A model generated the notes under the pieces. It saw only the letters and a list, made by a program, of their open reading frames with translations. It made no database searches and was not told the DNA's origin. The position numbers were made by a program, and so were the translations under genes. Shown here in pieces: positions 53,277 through 60,810 of a stretch of 64,000 nucleotides of DNA (position 1 is the stretch's first letter; every line of letters begins with the position of its first letter). Location of the stretch: NCBI RefSeq assembly GCF_016863635.1, contig NZ_BOPG01000037.1:124001-188000 (forward strand), in the 5' to 3' direction. The stretch comes from Virgisporangium aurantiacum. Its GTDB lineage: Bacteria > Actinomycetota > Actinomycetes > Mycobacteriales > Micromonosporaceae.

Positions 53277-53332
53277 CGCCGATCTTGGACTCCCGACGGT
53301 GCCACGGCACCCCAAGGAGTCCAAGATCGGCG
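53277..53332. repeat. Perfect 17-bp inverted repeat, REP-like element or terminator
   Basis: CGCCGATCTTGGACTCC (53277-53293) pairs exactly with 53316-53332; the 22-nt loop contains a further GGTGCC/GGCACC stem. It begins 16 bp after the acylase stop. A GATCTTGGA core is a common form of intergenic palindrome in related actinomycetes (recollection, not checked). Confidence 0.8.
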
Positions 53333-53348
53333 TGTGCCTGGGGCAAGG

Positions 53349-53391
53349 GCGGGCGCCGGTTCCCTGGCTCGGAGGGGGAACCGGCGCCCGC
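53349..53391. terminator. Perfect 16-bp stem-loop, bidirectional terminator
   Basis: GCGGGCGCCGGTTCCC (53349-53364) and its complement (53376-53391) enclose an 11-nt loop. It sits between the convergent acylase and permease-GNAT genes, 10 bp before the latter's stop. Confidence 0.8.
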
Positions 53392-53401
53392 GTTCGTCGG
53401 T

Positions 53402-55648
53402 CTACCGGCTGAACGAGCCTGACGCGATCGCCAACTGCTGGGTCGGTTGCTGGGTCGGGCGCAGTGAGCGGGGCGCGCGGTGCATCGGCCAGATCGGTGG
53501 GCCGCCGTCGGGGAGTTGGATCATTGTTTCCACCGCGTAGCCGTGGCGGAGGTAGAGGTCACGGTTGCGGAGGTCGTTGGCCTCCAGGTAGGTGGGGATG
53601 CCGGCGGCGTCGGCCCGGGCGTGGTGACGGGCGAGCAGCGCGCTGCCGATCCCCAGGTTCTGCTTGTCCGGGCGCACGGCGAGGAACGCCAGATAGTGGT
53701 GCGGGTGGATCGGGTGGTGCACCTCGAGTGCGGCGTCGAGTTCGCGTACCCGGTCGAACGAGGAGCCGCACACGTCCTTCAGCCGCAGGTCGTAGTCGCG
53801 CGGGGGCGGGATCGACCGTGTGAACGGGAACCACAGGGCGACGCCGAGCAGGTCGCCGCTGCCGGGATCGACGGTCGCGTACACCTCGCCGTGCTGCACG
53901 GCGTGGTCGACGAAGATCTCGAAGTACGCGGGGCTGCTCTCCTGGCGTCCGACCGGATCGGGCAGCAGCCAGCGGGCCACCGCCTGCTCGCCGATGGTGC
54001 CGGCGAGAAGCGCGCAGACCTCGTCGGTGCTCACGGGTTCGACGTCGCGGATGACGACCTCCTTGATGTCGTAGCCGAGCGGCTTGCGGCCCTCGTGGCC
54101 GTTGGACACAGCGCTTCCGTTCGTACGGTTGCCGTTCACGCGCGGGATCGCGTGCTGGGCGCCGCTGCCCGCCGGTCCCGGATTCGCCGTCGGTGGCCGG
54201 AAGTCCGCGCCGCGGCCGATCGCGGCGTACACCTCGGGACGCGCGGCGCGCATGATCAGGGCCCAGATGAAGCCCAGCGTCGCGGTGACGGCGTAGGCGG
54301 CCGGGAACAGCCAGTTGAAGATCGAGTCGCCCGGCACGCCGAGCAGGTCACCGAGGCCGATGATCGTCGCCAGCAGGATGACGCTCAGGAACACGAACGC
54401 GATGAACGGGGCGATGCGGCCGCGCCACACGTTCTCCAGCCGGTTGCGGATGAAGAAGACCATGACCGCCAGCGACGCGCCCCACATGAGGATCAGCACG
54501 CCCAGGCCGCCGGCCGTGGTCAGCCACGCGAACAGGTACACCAGCGGGTCGAGGCCGAAGGACGCGTAGGTGATCAGGACGCCGAGCGCGAAGACGCTCT
54601 GGGTGATCGAGCCGAGCAGCGGCGCGCCGGTGCGCGGGTGCGTGCGTCCCCACGCCGAGGGCAGCACGCGCTCGCGGCCGAGAGCGAACTGGTACCGGGC
54701 CACGGCCGCGTGGAAGGCGAGCAGCGCGGCGAACACGCTGGTGAGGAACAGCACGTAACCGATCTGCACGAGAATGGCCGGCACGTGCGGCCCCACCAGG
54801 TTGAAGACGAGGTCGGTCTGGTCGCTCTGCGCCGAGGCGACGATCTTGTCGGGGCCGGCGCTGACCGACATCGCCCACGCCGAGAGCGCGCACAGCAGAC
54901 CGGGCAGCAGCACGGCCCACTGGGTGGCGCGGGAGATCGTCCGCTTCGGGTCCTTGGCCTCCTCCGACAGCACGACCGTCGCCTCGAAGCCGACGAACCC
55001 GGCGATCGCGACCACCAGCAGCGCGGCGAACTCGGGCCGGAGCATGCCGGCGGGCGCGAAGGCCTCGTAGCTCACCGTCCCGTTGGCCGGGTGCAGGATC
55101 ATCACGAGGTCGTAGACGAGCACCAGCGTGATCTCGGCGACCAGCAGCACGGCGAGCACCTTGCCGCTGAGGTCGACCCACAGCAGGCCGAGGATCGACA
55201 CCAGTGCCCAGGCCACGAGCGCGCACGCGAACCAGCCGTAGTGCAGGCCGGCCGCCTCCAGGATCCCGGACGCCACCACCCCGAACAGACCGAACAGGCC
55301 GATCTGCATCACCGCGTACGCGGGCAGCGCGACGAACGCCGCGCCCACGCCGGTGACCCGGCCCAGCCCCTGTGCGATGTAGGAGTAGAAGGCGCCGGAG
55401 TTCACGATGTGCCGGCTCATCGCCACGAACCCGATCGTGAAGATCGCGAGGATCGCGGCGGCGACGAGGTACGACAACGGCACCACCGTGCTGCCCACCA
55501 CCGCGTAGATCGTGGTGACCGCACCGAGGATCACCGTCAGCGGTGCCGCGCCGGCGACCCCGAAGAACACCACCGAGGGGACGCCGAGCCGGTCGCGGGC
55601 GAGCGCCCGCGTCACGATGTCGGGTCCGGCAGGCTCTGGTCGCGTCAT
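53402..55648 (-). CDS. APC-family permease fused to a C-terminal GNAT domain
   Basis: 748 residues from the ATG at 55648 (GGAGG 9 nt upstream). Residues 1-500 form an amino acid-polyamine-organocation permease with about 12 helices: RDRLGVPSVVFFGVAGAAPL, IVNSGAFYSYIAQGLGRV, AGFVGFEATVVLSEEAKDPKR and VARYQFALGRERVLPSAWGR. A polar linker (about 500-530, with repeated Asn/Gly) leads to a GNAT domain: HHYLAFLAVRPDKQNLGIGSALLAR with the acetyl-CoA loop DKQNLGIGSALL, then YLEANDLRNRDLYLRHGYAV. Import and N-acetylation of an amine may be coupled on one polypeptide. Convergent to the acylase; context suggests arginine or agmatine as the substrate. Confidence 0.9.
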   Translation of the reverse strand: MTRPEPAGPDIVTRALARDRLGVPSVVFFGVAGAAPLTVILGAVTTIYAVVGSTVVPLSYLVAAAILAIFTIGFVAMSRHIVNSGAFYSYIAQGLGRVTGVGAAFVALPAYAVMQIGLFGLFGVVASGILEAAGLHYGWFACALVAWALVSILGLLWVDLSGKVLAVLLVAEITLVLVYDLVMILHPANGTVSYEAFAPAGMLRPEFAALLVVAIAGFVGFEATVVLSEEAKDPKRTISRATQWAVLLPGLLCALSAWAMSVSAGPDKIVASAQSDQTDLVFNLVGPHVPAILVQIGYVLFLTSVFAALLAFHAAVARYQFALGRERVLPSAWGRTHPRTGAPLLGSITQSVFALGVLITYASFGLDPLVYLFAWLTTAGGLGVLILMWGASLAVMVFFIRNRLENVWRGRIAPFIAFVFLSVILLATIIGLGDLLGVPGDSIFNWLFPAAYAVTATLGFIWALIMRAARPEVYAAIGRGADFRPPTANPGPAGSGAQHAIPRVNGNRTNGSAVSNGHEGRKPLGYDIKEVVIRDVEPVSTDEVCALLAGTIGEQAVARWLLPDPVGRQESSPAYFEIFVDHAVQHGEVYATVDPGSGDLLGVALWFPFTRSIPPPRDYDLRLKDVCGSSFDRVRELDAALEVHHPIHPHHYLAFLAVRPDKQNLGIGSALLARHHARADAAGIPTYLEANDLRNRDLYLRHGYAVETMIQLPDGGPPIWPMHRAPRSLRPTQQPTQQLAIASGSFSR

Positions 55649-55839
55649 TTTCACTGGCCTCCAGGCATGGATGTTGGAATTGCGCCCCCGCCGGATCAGG
55701 TGGTGGCGCCCGCGTGAACCCAAAGTGATGGTTCGGCTTCGTACCGTGATGCGCTTGCCTTGTTCACGCGCCAGCACGGCAAGGGGTTCATTGCTCACGC
55801 GATCGCCCCGCTTCGCGGTGCGATGCGCTCCCGTGCTCC

Positions 55840-55853
55840 CGCGGCAAGCCGCG
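55840..55853. terminator. Small hairpin downstream of the GPP34 gene
   Basis: CGCGGC and GCCGCG around AA, 45 bp after the GPP34 stop (minus strand), within the 249-bp gap 55649-55897 that otherwise shows no gene. Confidence 0.3.
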
Positions 55854-55897
55854 TGAGCAGAGCGCTGAGCCGATGGTTCGCTCGCACAAGTGCTCGC

Positions 55898-56545
55898 TCA
55901 CCGGCGGCCCGCCGCTAACACGGATCCGACGGCGGCCTCGGTGTGGTCGACCAGCTCGCGGAGATCCGTGGGCAGGGACTCCACGACGGAGTGCAGGTGA
56001 CCCAGGCCGGGCCGGTGCACCGGGAGGTCCCACAACACGTGCCGGGTGAGACCGGTCGCGGCGACGAGGCCGGAGAGGGCCCGGTCGGTGATGTCCACGA
56101 CGCGGCCCTGGACCAGGATGTTCGCCAGGCGCACCTGGATCCATGCGGCCTGGTTGCGCTGGTCGGAGTTCATCGGCAGGTACAGGGTGTGCGTGCTGAG
56201 GAGCCGCCGGCGGACCACCGGCTCCACCACGCCCGCACGGATCAGCCGCTCGCCGACCCGGTCGGCGGCGTCCTGGGCCAGGAACGCCAGCCACGTCCGG
56301 AGCTCACGGTGGTGGCGCTGGGCGATCAGGAGATCGAGGACGTCGTGGGCGAGCGCGTCCCCGGGTGGTTCCGGGTTGACGACGAACAGCTCGCCGTCCA
56401 CGGCCCGCACCCGGCCCTGCATCATCAGTTCGCCCAGAAGTGCGGCGGCCAGGCCGAGGCCGGTCGCCCGTGGATGCAGACGGGACTTTCCGGTTCGGTC
56501 TTCATGTGCGATCAGGAAGAACTGGTCAGCCAGCAACGCCGCCAC
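55898..56545 (-). CDS. GPP34-family (Golgi phosphoprotein 3-like) protein
   Basis: 215 residues from the GTG at 56545, which gives the usual family start (LLADQFFLIAHED). The frame is open upstream with a GTG at 56560 and an ATG at 56653, so a longer leader is possible. Domain features: TGKSRLHPRATGLGLAAALLGELM, LLIAQRHHRELRTWLAFLAQ, VRRRLLSTHTLYLP and NILVQGRVVDITDRALSGLV. The GPP34/GOLPH3 fold binds phosphoinositides in eukaryotes; actinomycete copies are cytoplasmic or membrane-peripheral and of unknown role. It is divergent from the protease-PknG operon. Confidence 0.8.
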   Translation of the reverse strand: MAALLADQFFLIAHEDRTGKSRLHPRATGLGLAAALLGELMMQGRVRAVDGELFVVNPEPPGDALAHDVLDLLIAQRHHRELRTWLAFLAQDAADRVGERLIRAGVVEPVVRRRLLSTHTLYLPMNSDQRNQAAWIQVRLANILVQGRVVDITDRALSGLVAATGLTRHVLWDLPVHRPGLGHLHSVVESLPTDLRELVDHTEAAVGSVLAAGRR

Positions 56546-56766
56546 GCCCCCTTTGACCACTGCGGTGGCAGGTGCCGATCCCCGTCGCCTGTTGCGCCGG
56601 GTAATCGGTTGCTTGCGCAAGATTGATTCTTGTGCGATGTGACGGGAAGACATCCGCCAGGTGGCGTACGGCCAAGTGGACGAGATCGAAAACGCACGTC
56701 AGGTCCGCTGCCGGCGCGGCAAATTTATGTCTTTCGCTTCATCGATGGACGGGTATTGTCGGCACA

Positions 56767-58731
56767 GTGCATGCGAGTCATGGCAGTCAGTCATGGCCGG
56801 TGCGTATCCGCGAGCTCTCCGGCGGGCTGCTGGGTGCCGGCATCCTGCTCGGCGATCGCCACGTTCTGACCTGCGCACACGTGCTCACCAACGGCGTGTC
56901 GGGCACCGGTGCCGGCGGACGGTTCGCGGTGGATCTCGTGGGGCGACCCGGCTGGCCACCGGTCCCCGCGACGGTCGTTCCGGGCTGCTGGATCCCGCCG
57001 GCCGACGATGGTCGCGGCGACCTCGCGCTGCTGCTCCTCGACCCGTCCGCCGCCCTGCCCGCCGGCCTGTCCGGTGCCCGGCTGCGGGCGCTCTCGCTGA
57101 GTTGGCAGCGGGCGGTGTACACGTTCGGTTTCCCGGCCGGGCTCGCCCACGGCGTCTACGTCCGGGCGGTCCTCGCCGGCCAGGCCGGCCCGGGTCGCGA
57201 GTGGGTGCAGATGGACGGGCGCGACTCGCGCAGTCCCATCCGGGCCGGGTTCAGCGGGTCCGGCGTGGTCGACGAGCAGACCGGCGACGTGCTCGGCATG
57301 GTGGTCTCGGCCTGGTCCGACCCGCGGGCCGGCCTGTCGTGGATGATCCCGGCCGAGACGATCCGCGGCTACCTGCCCCGCGTCGGCGAGTGGATGACCG
57401 GCGACTCCTCGGCCGACGGATCGTTCCTGGCACCGGCTCCGGGGCGGGGTGACGCGGAGACCGACCGCCGGATCGCCGAGTTCTTCGCCCGCACCCGGCC
57501 CGACAACGTCCTGATCCTGGTGACCGGCCCGCCCGCGGCACCGGTCGCGTCGGCGCTGCACGGCGCGGTCAGCCTCGCGCACCGCTCGCGGTCGGCCGGC
57601 CGGGTTTCGGCCGCCGGGTCGGCTCCGCCGGCTGCTGGCACCGGAGCGGCCCCGCCTGCTTTCGCCACCGGGTCGGCTCCGCCGGTGGGCAGCATCGACC
57701 TGGCCGTCGACGCCGCCGGCAGCACCCCCGACGACGTGGTCCGGCGCATCGTCGGCTGGTCGGGGACCGCCCGGCCGGAACCCGCCGACGACCTGGACGT
57801 GGCCGACCTCGTGGCCGACCTGGCGCCGCGCACGCTCGTGATCAGCGGGATCGACGAGTCGACGGATCCGCGCCGGCTCGTCGCCGAGGTGATCGGTGCG
57901 ATCGTCGGCCGGGCCACCGAGCGGGACATGCGGCTGCTGCTGGGCTTCCGGTCCCCGTCCGTCGACCTGCGGCTGGACCTGCTCGCGCTGCGGATCGCGG
58001 AACTGGAGGCCGTCGAGGACGCCGCCGAAGCGGCGTACCGGGCTGCGGCCGGGGTGCTCGCCGACCCGCCACCGGTCCGTCCGCACGCGGCCGACCTGCG
58101 GTTGCGCCTCACCGCTTTGCGGGAGGTCGCCCGCCGGACCGGGGCGGCCGGCCCGGGCGACGTGCCCGGTCGGGACGACGGTCGGGACGACGGCCCGGAC
58201 GACGGCCCGGATGACGGCGCGACCGGCGTGCCCGGCCCGGACGACGGCCCGGACGACGGCCCGGACGACGGCCCGGACGACGGCCCGGATGACGGTCCGG
58301 ATGACGGTCCGGATGATGGCGCGGGTGGCGTGCCCGGCGTGCGCGGCCCGGATGACGGTCCGGATGACGGCGTGCCCGGTGTGCCCGGCCCGGACGATGG
58401 TGCGGCTGGCGCGGCCGAGCGGTTCGCCGAGCGGCTCGCCGCCCACGAGCGCGTCGCCGACCGGGCGTTGCGGGTGGCCGCCGGCGTTCGGGCCGAGCTG
58501 GACGGTGCGCTGGCCCGGTACCGGGAACTGCGCGGCCGGCTGACGTCGGAGCGGGCGCTGTCGGTGCGGGACGGGCTGGTCGAGGACCTCGTGCTCGGCC
58601 AGTTGTACCGCGCGGCGCACGACCTGCTCACGTCCGGACGGTGCGAGCTCGCCGAGGCGGCCCGCGCGGTGGACCGGTTCGTCGACGAGCGTCGCAGGCG
58701 GGGCGCGGCCGGGCCGGAGGCGGGCCGGTGA
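56767..58731 (+). CDS. Trypsin-like serine protease with degenerate STAND-type NTPase region
   Basis: 654 residues from the GTG at 56767; a GTG at 56800 is also in frame and neither has a strong ribosome site. The trypsin-like domain (about 12-205) has the triad His38 (TCAHV), Asp85 (GRGDLALLLLD) and Ser163 (AGFSGSGVV). No signal peptide is seen, so it is probably cytoplasmic. Residues about 245-400 look like a decayed P-loop NTPase: NVLILVTGPPAAPVASALHG lacks the GKS/T of Walker A, but TLVISGIDES resembles Walker B. A DDGP-rich repeat (about 470-545) and a C-terminal coiled-coil region follow. First gene of the PknG operon; its stop overlaps the kinase start. Confidence 0.78.
   Translation: MHASHGSQSWPVRIRELSGGLLGAGILLGDRHVLTCAHVLTNGVSGTGAGGRFAVDLVGRPGWPPVPATVVPGCWIPPADDGRGDLALLLLDPSAALPAGLSGARLRALSLSWQRAVYTFGFPAGLAHGVYVRAVLAGQAGPGREWVQMDGRDSRSPIRAGFSGSGVVDEQTGDVLGMVVSAWSDPRAGLSWMIPAETIRGYLPRVGEWMTGDSSADGSFLAPAPGRGDAETDRRIAEFFARTRPDNVLILVTGPPAAPVASALHGAVSLAHRSRSAGRVSAAGSAPPAAGTGAAPPAFATGSAPPVGSIDLAVDAAGSTPDDVVRRIVGWSGTARPEPADDLDVADLVADLAPRTLVISGIDESTDPRRLVAEVIGAIVGRATERDMRLLLGFRSPSVDLRLDLLALRIAELEAVEDAAEAAYRAAAGVLADPPPVRPHAADLRLRLTALREVARRTGAAGPGDVPGRDDGRDDGPDDGPDDGATGVPGPDDGPDDGPDDGPDDGPDDGPDDGPDDGAGGVPGVRGPDDGPDDGVPGVPGPDDGAAGAAERFAERLAAHERVADRALRVAAGVRAELDGALARYRELRGRLTSERALSVRDGLVEDLVLGQLYRAAHDLLTSGRCELAEAARAVDRFVDERRRRGAAGPEAGR
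58171..58400. repeat. 12-bp minisatellite encoding DDGP repeats
   Basis: Runs of GACGGCCCGGAC/T units (12 bp, four codons PDDG), in several blocks broken by GVPG segments. In frame throughout. Copy number is likely variable between strains. Confidence 0.88.
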
Positions 58732-60791
58732 CCGCCTGTGAACGTACGCCCGGCTGCTCCGGCAACGTCGACGAGTTCGGCTACTGCGACCGGTGCGGCC
58801 TGCCGCCGCTGTCGGTGCTCCCGGGATCGTCGACCCGTGGACCGATGATGCCGCCGCCCAGCCGACGGTGCCACAGCTGCGGCGCCGACGTGCCGCCGGA
58901 GGCCAGCGGCGAGCACCCGCGCCCGGCCCGGTTCTGCGGGCACTGCGGGACCCGGTACACCTGGGTGCCCGACCTGGCGCCGGGTGACCTGGTCGGCGAG
59001 CAGTACAAGGTGGAGTACTGCCTGGCGCAGGGCGGCCTCGGCTGGGTGTACCTGGCCGAGGACACCCACCTCGACAACGACGAGGTGGTGCTGAAGGGCG
59101 TCATCGACCAGTCGAACGCGGCCTCGGTGCGCACCGCGGTCTCCGAGCGGCGGTTCCTCACCACGTTGCACCACCACAATCTCGTGCGCATCCGCGACTT
59201 CGCGATCCACACCGATCCGTTCACCGGCCGGCAGACCGGCTACATCGTGATGGAGTACCTGCGCGGCCCGGCGTTGAGCGAACTCGGCGCGCTGCCCCTC
59301 GACGCCGTTCTGGGGTACGGGCAGGAGATCCTCGCCGCGCTCGACTACGTGCACGGGCGCGGCCTGCTGTACACCGACATGAAGCCGAGCAACGTGATCC
59401 GCACCGCCGACCGGTGCAAGTTGATCGACATCGGCAGCGTGGTGTCCGCCGCCGACCCGGGCACCGAGTTCGTCCGCACGCCCGGCTTCTACGACAACGG
59501 CGACGGGCCCACCGTCCGCTCCGATCTGTACGCGGTGGGCGTCACGTTGGCGGACCTTTTCCCGGCCGCCGGGGCCGCCGCGGTGGGCGACGCGCACCGG
59601 TTCGGGGTGGAGCCGTTCCGCCGCCTCGTCGGCCGGGCCACCCACGAAGACCGCGCCCGCCGGTTCGGGTCCGCGGCGGAGATGGCGGCACAGGTCGCGG
59701 GCGTCCTGCGCGACGTGCTGCCGGACCGCGTCCGGCTCGGACGACCGGAGACGTCGGAGCTGTTCACCCAGTCGGCCGACCTGCTCGACGACGGGCTCGG
59801 CGCGGTGCCGCCGTTGCGCACGTGGACCGGCCCGGCGGACGCGGAGCGGTTCCGGCCCGGGCAACCGGACGGGCCCGCCGTGGCCGTGGGCCTGCCGACG
59901 CCCCGGACGGCGGCCGGCGACGCGAACGCCGTGGTGCTCGACTCGCTCGGCGCCGTCGAGCCGGCCGAGCTCCTGGAGAAGCTGACCAAGCTGACCACCT
60001 CGATGGAGGTGGAACTGGTCCGCTGCCGGGCGCTGCTGCGGCTCGGCCGGCTCGACGAGGCCGACGCGGCGGTCGTCCGGGCCGGTGCCGACCTCGCGCC
60101 GGAGTCGCCGCACCGGTGGCGGATCATGTGGCACCACGGGCTGCTCGCGCTGGCCCGCGACGATCCGGCCGTCGCCGCGGCCCGGTTCGACGACGTGTAC
60201 GCCGACCTGCCGGGGGAGTGCCCGCCCCGGCTGGCGCGGGCCTACTGCGCGGAACGCACGGGCGACACCGACGTCGCCGACGACCTGTACCGGTCGGTGT
60301 GGCGGCGCGACCGGCTGCAGGCCAGCGCGGCGTTCGGGCTGGCCCGGCTGCGGCTCGCCACGGGTGCGCGGGACGCGGCGGTGGCCTTCCTGGACGCGGT
60401 GCCCCGGGTGTCGAGCCACTACGACGCGTCCCGGATCGCCGCGGTGCGGATCCTCGCCGGCCGGCTCGGCGCGGAGCTGCCGCAGGCCGACCACCTCAAC
60501 CGGGCGGCCACCCGCACGGCGGCGTTGCGGCTCGACGGCGGCGACCGGAACGGCCCCGCCCGGCAACGCCTGATCACGGTTATCCGGCAGGGCGCGCTCG
60601 ACCGGGTGCGCGAGCACGGTCCGGTCGGGCTCAGCCGCGGTGCGGTGTTCGGCTCGCCGTCGTCGGAGCGGGCGATCCGGGTGCACCTCGAGGCGTCGTT
60701 CCGGTCGCTGGCGACGCAGGCCACCACGGCGAACGACCACGGCGTCCTGATCGACCGGGCGAACGAGGTGCGCCCGTGGAGCCGACGATGA
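58728..60791 (+). CDS. pknG: PknG-like serine/threonine kinase with zinc ribbons and TPR-like tail
   Basis: 687 residues from the GTG at 58728 (GTGA overlap with the protease gene). Two N-terminal zinc-ribbon pairs: Cys4, Cys10, Cys20, Cys23 and Cys48, Cys51, Cys70, Cys73. The kinase domain (about 85-360) has the Gly-loop AQGGLGWVYLA, Lys123, the catalytic loop LLYTDMKPSNV (Asp217, no HRD Arg) and LIDIGSV in place of DFG. These non-RD features match PknG, which phosphorylates the FHA protein OdhI/GarA to control 2-oxoglutarate dehydrogenase. The C-terminal 300 residues are helical repeats like the PknG TPR domain. Soluble; the classic rubredoxin region is replaced by longer ribbons. The VWA gene follows after 19 bp. 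Confidence 0.92.
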   Translation: MTACERTPGCSGNVDEFGYCDRCGLPPLSVLPGSSTRGPMMPPPSRRCHSCGADVPPEASGEHPRPARFCGHCGTRYTWVPDLAPGDLVGEQYKVEYCLAQGGLGWVYLAEDTHLDNDEVVLKGVIDQSNAASVRTAVSERRFLTTLHHHNLVRIRDFAIHTDPFTGRQTGYIVMEYLRGPALSELGALPLDAVLGYGQEILAALDYVHGRGLLYTDMKPSNVIRTADRCKLIDIGSVVSAADPGTEFVRTPGFYDNGDGPTVRSDLYAVGVTLADLFPAAGAAAVGDAHRFGVEPFRRLVGRATHEDRARRFGSAAEMAAQVAGVLRDVLPDRVRLGRPETSELFTQSADLLDDGLGAVPPLRTWTGPADAERFRPGQPDGPAVAVGLPTPRTAAGDANAVVLDSLGAVEPAELLEKLTKLTTSMEVELVRCRALLRLGRLDEADAAVVRAGADLAPESPHRWRIMWHHGLLALARDDPAVAAARFDDVYADLPGECPPRLARAYCAERTGDTDVADDLYRSVWRRDRLQASAAFGLARLRLATGARDAAVAFLDAVPRVSSHYDASRIAAVRILAGRLGAELPQADHLNRAATRTAALRLDGGDRNGPARQRLITVIRQGALDRVREHGPVGLSRGAVFGSPSSERAIRVHLEASFRSLATQATTANDHGVLIDRANEVRPWSRR

Positions 60792-60810
60792 TCGGGAATG
60801 GAGTGGGTCG

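Noticed and set aside
55649-55798. N-terminal extension of the permease-GNAT protein from a GTG at 55798
   Set aside because: The extension is basic and unlike APC N-termini, and GGAGG lies correctly before the ATG at 55648.
58171-58400. CRISPR-like array suggested by regular 12-bp spacing
   Set aside because: There are no unique spacers; it is an in-frame coding minisatellite.
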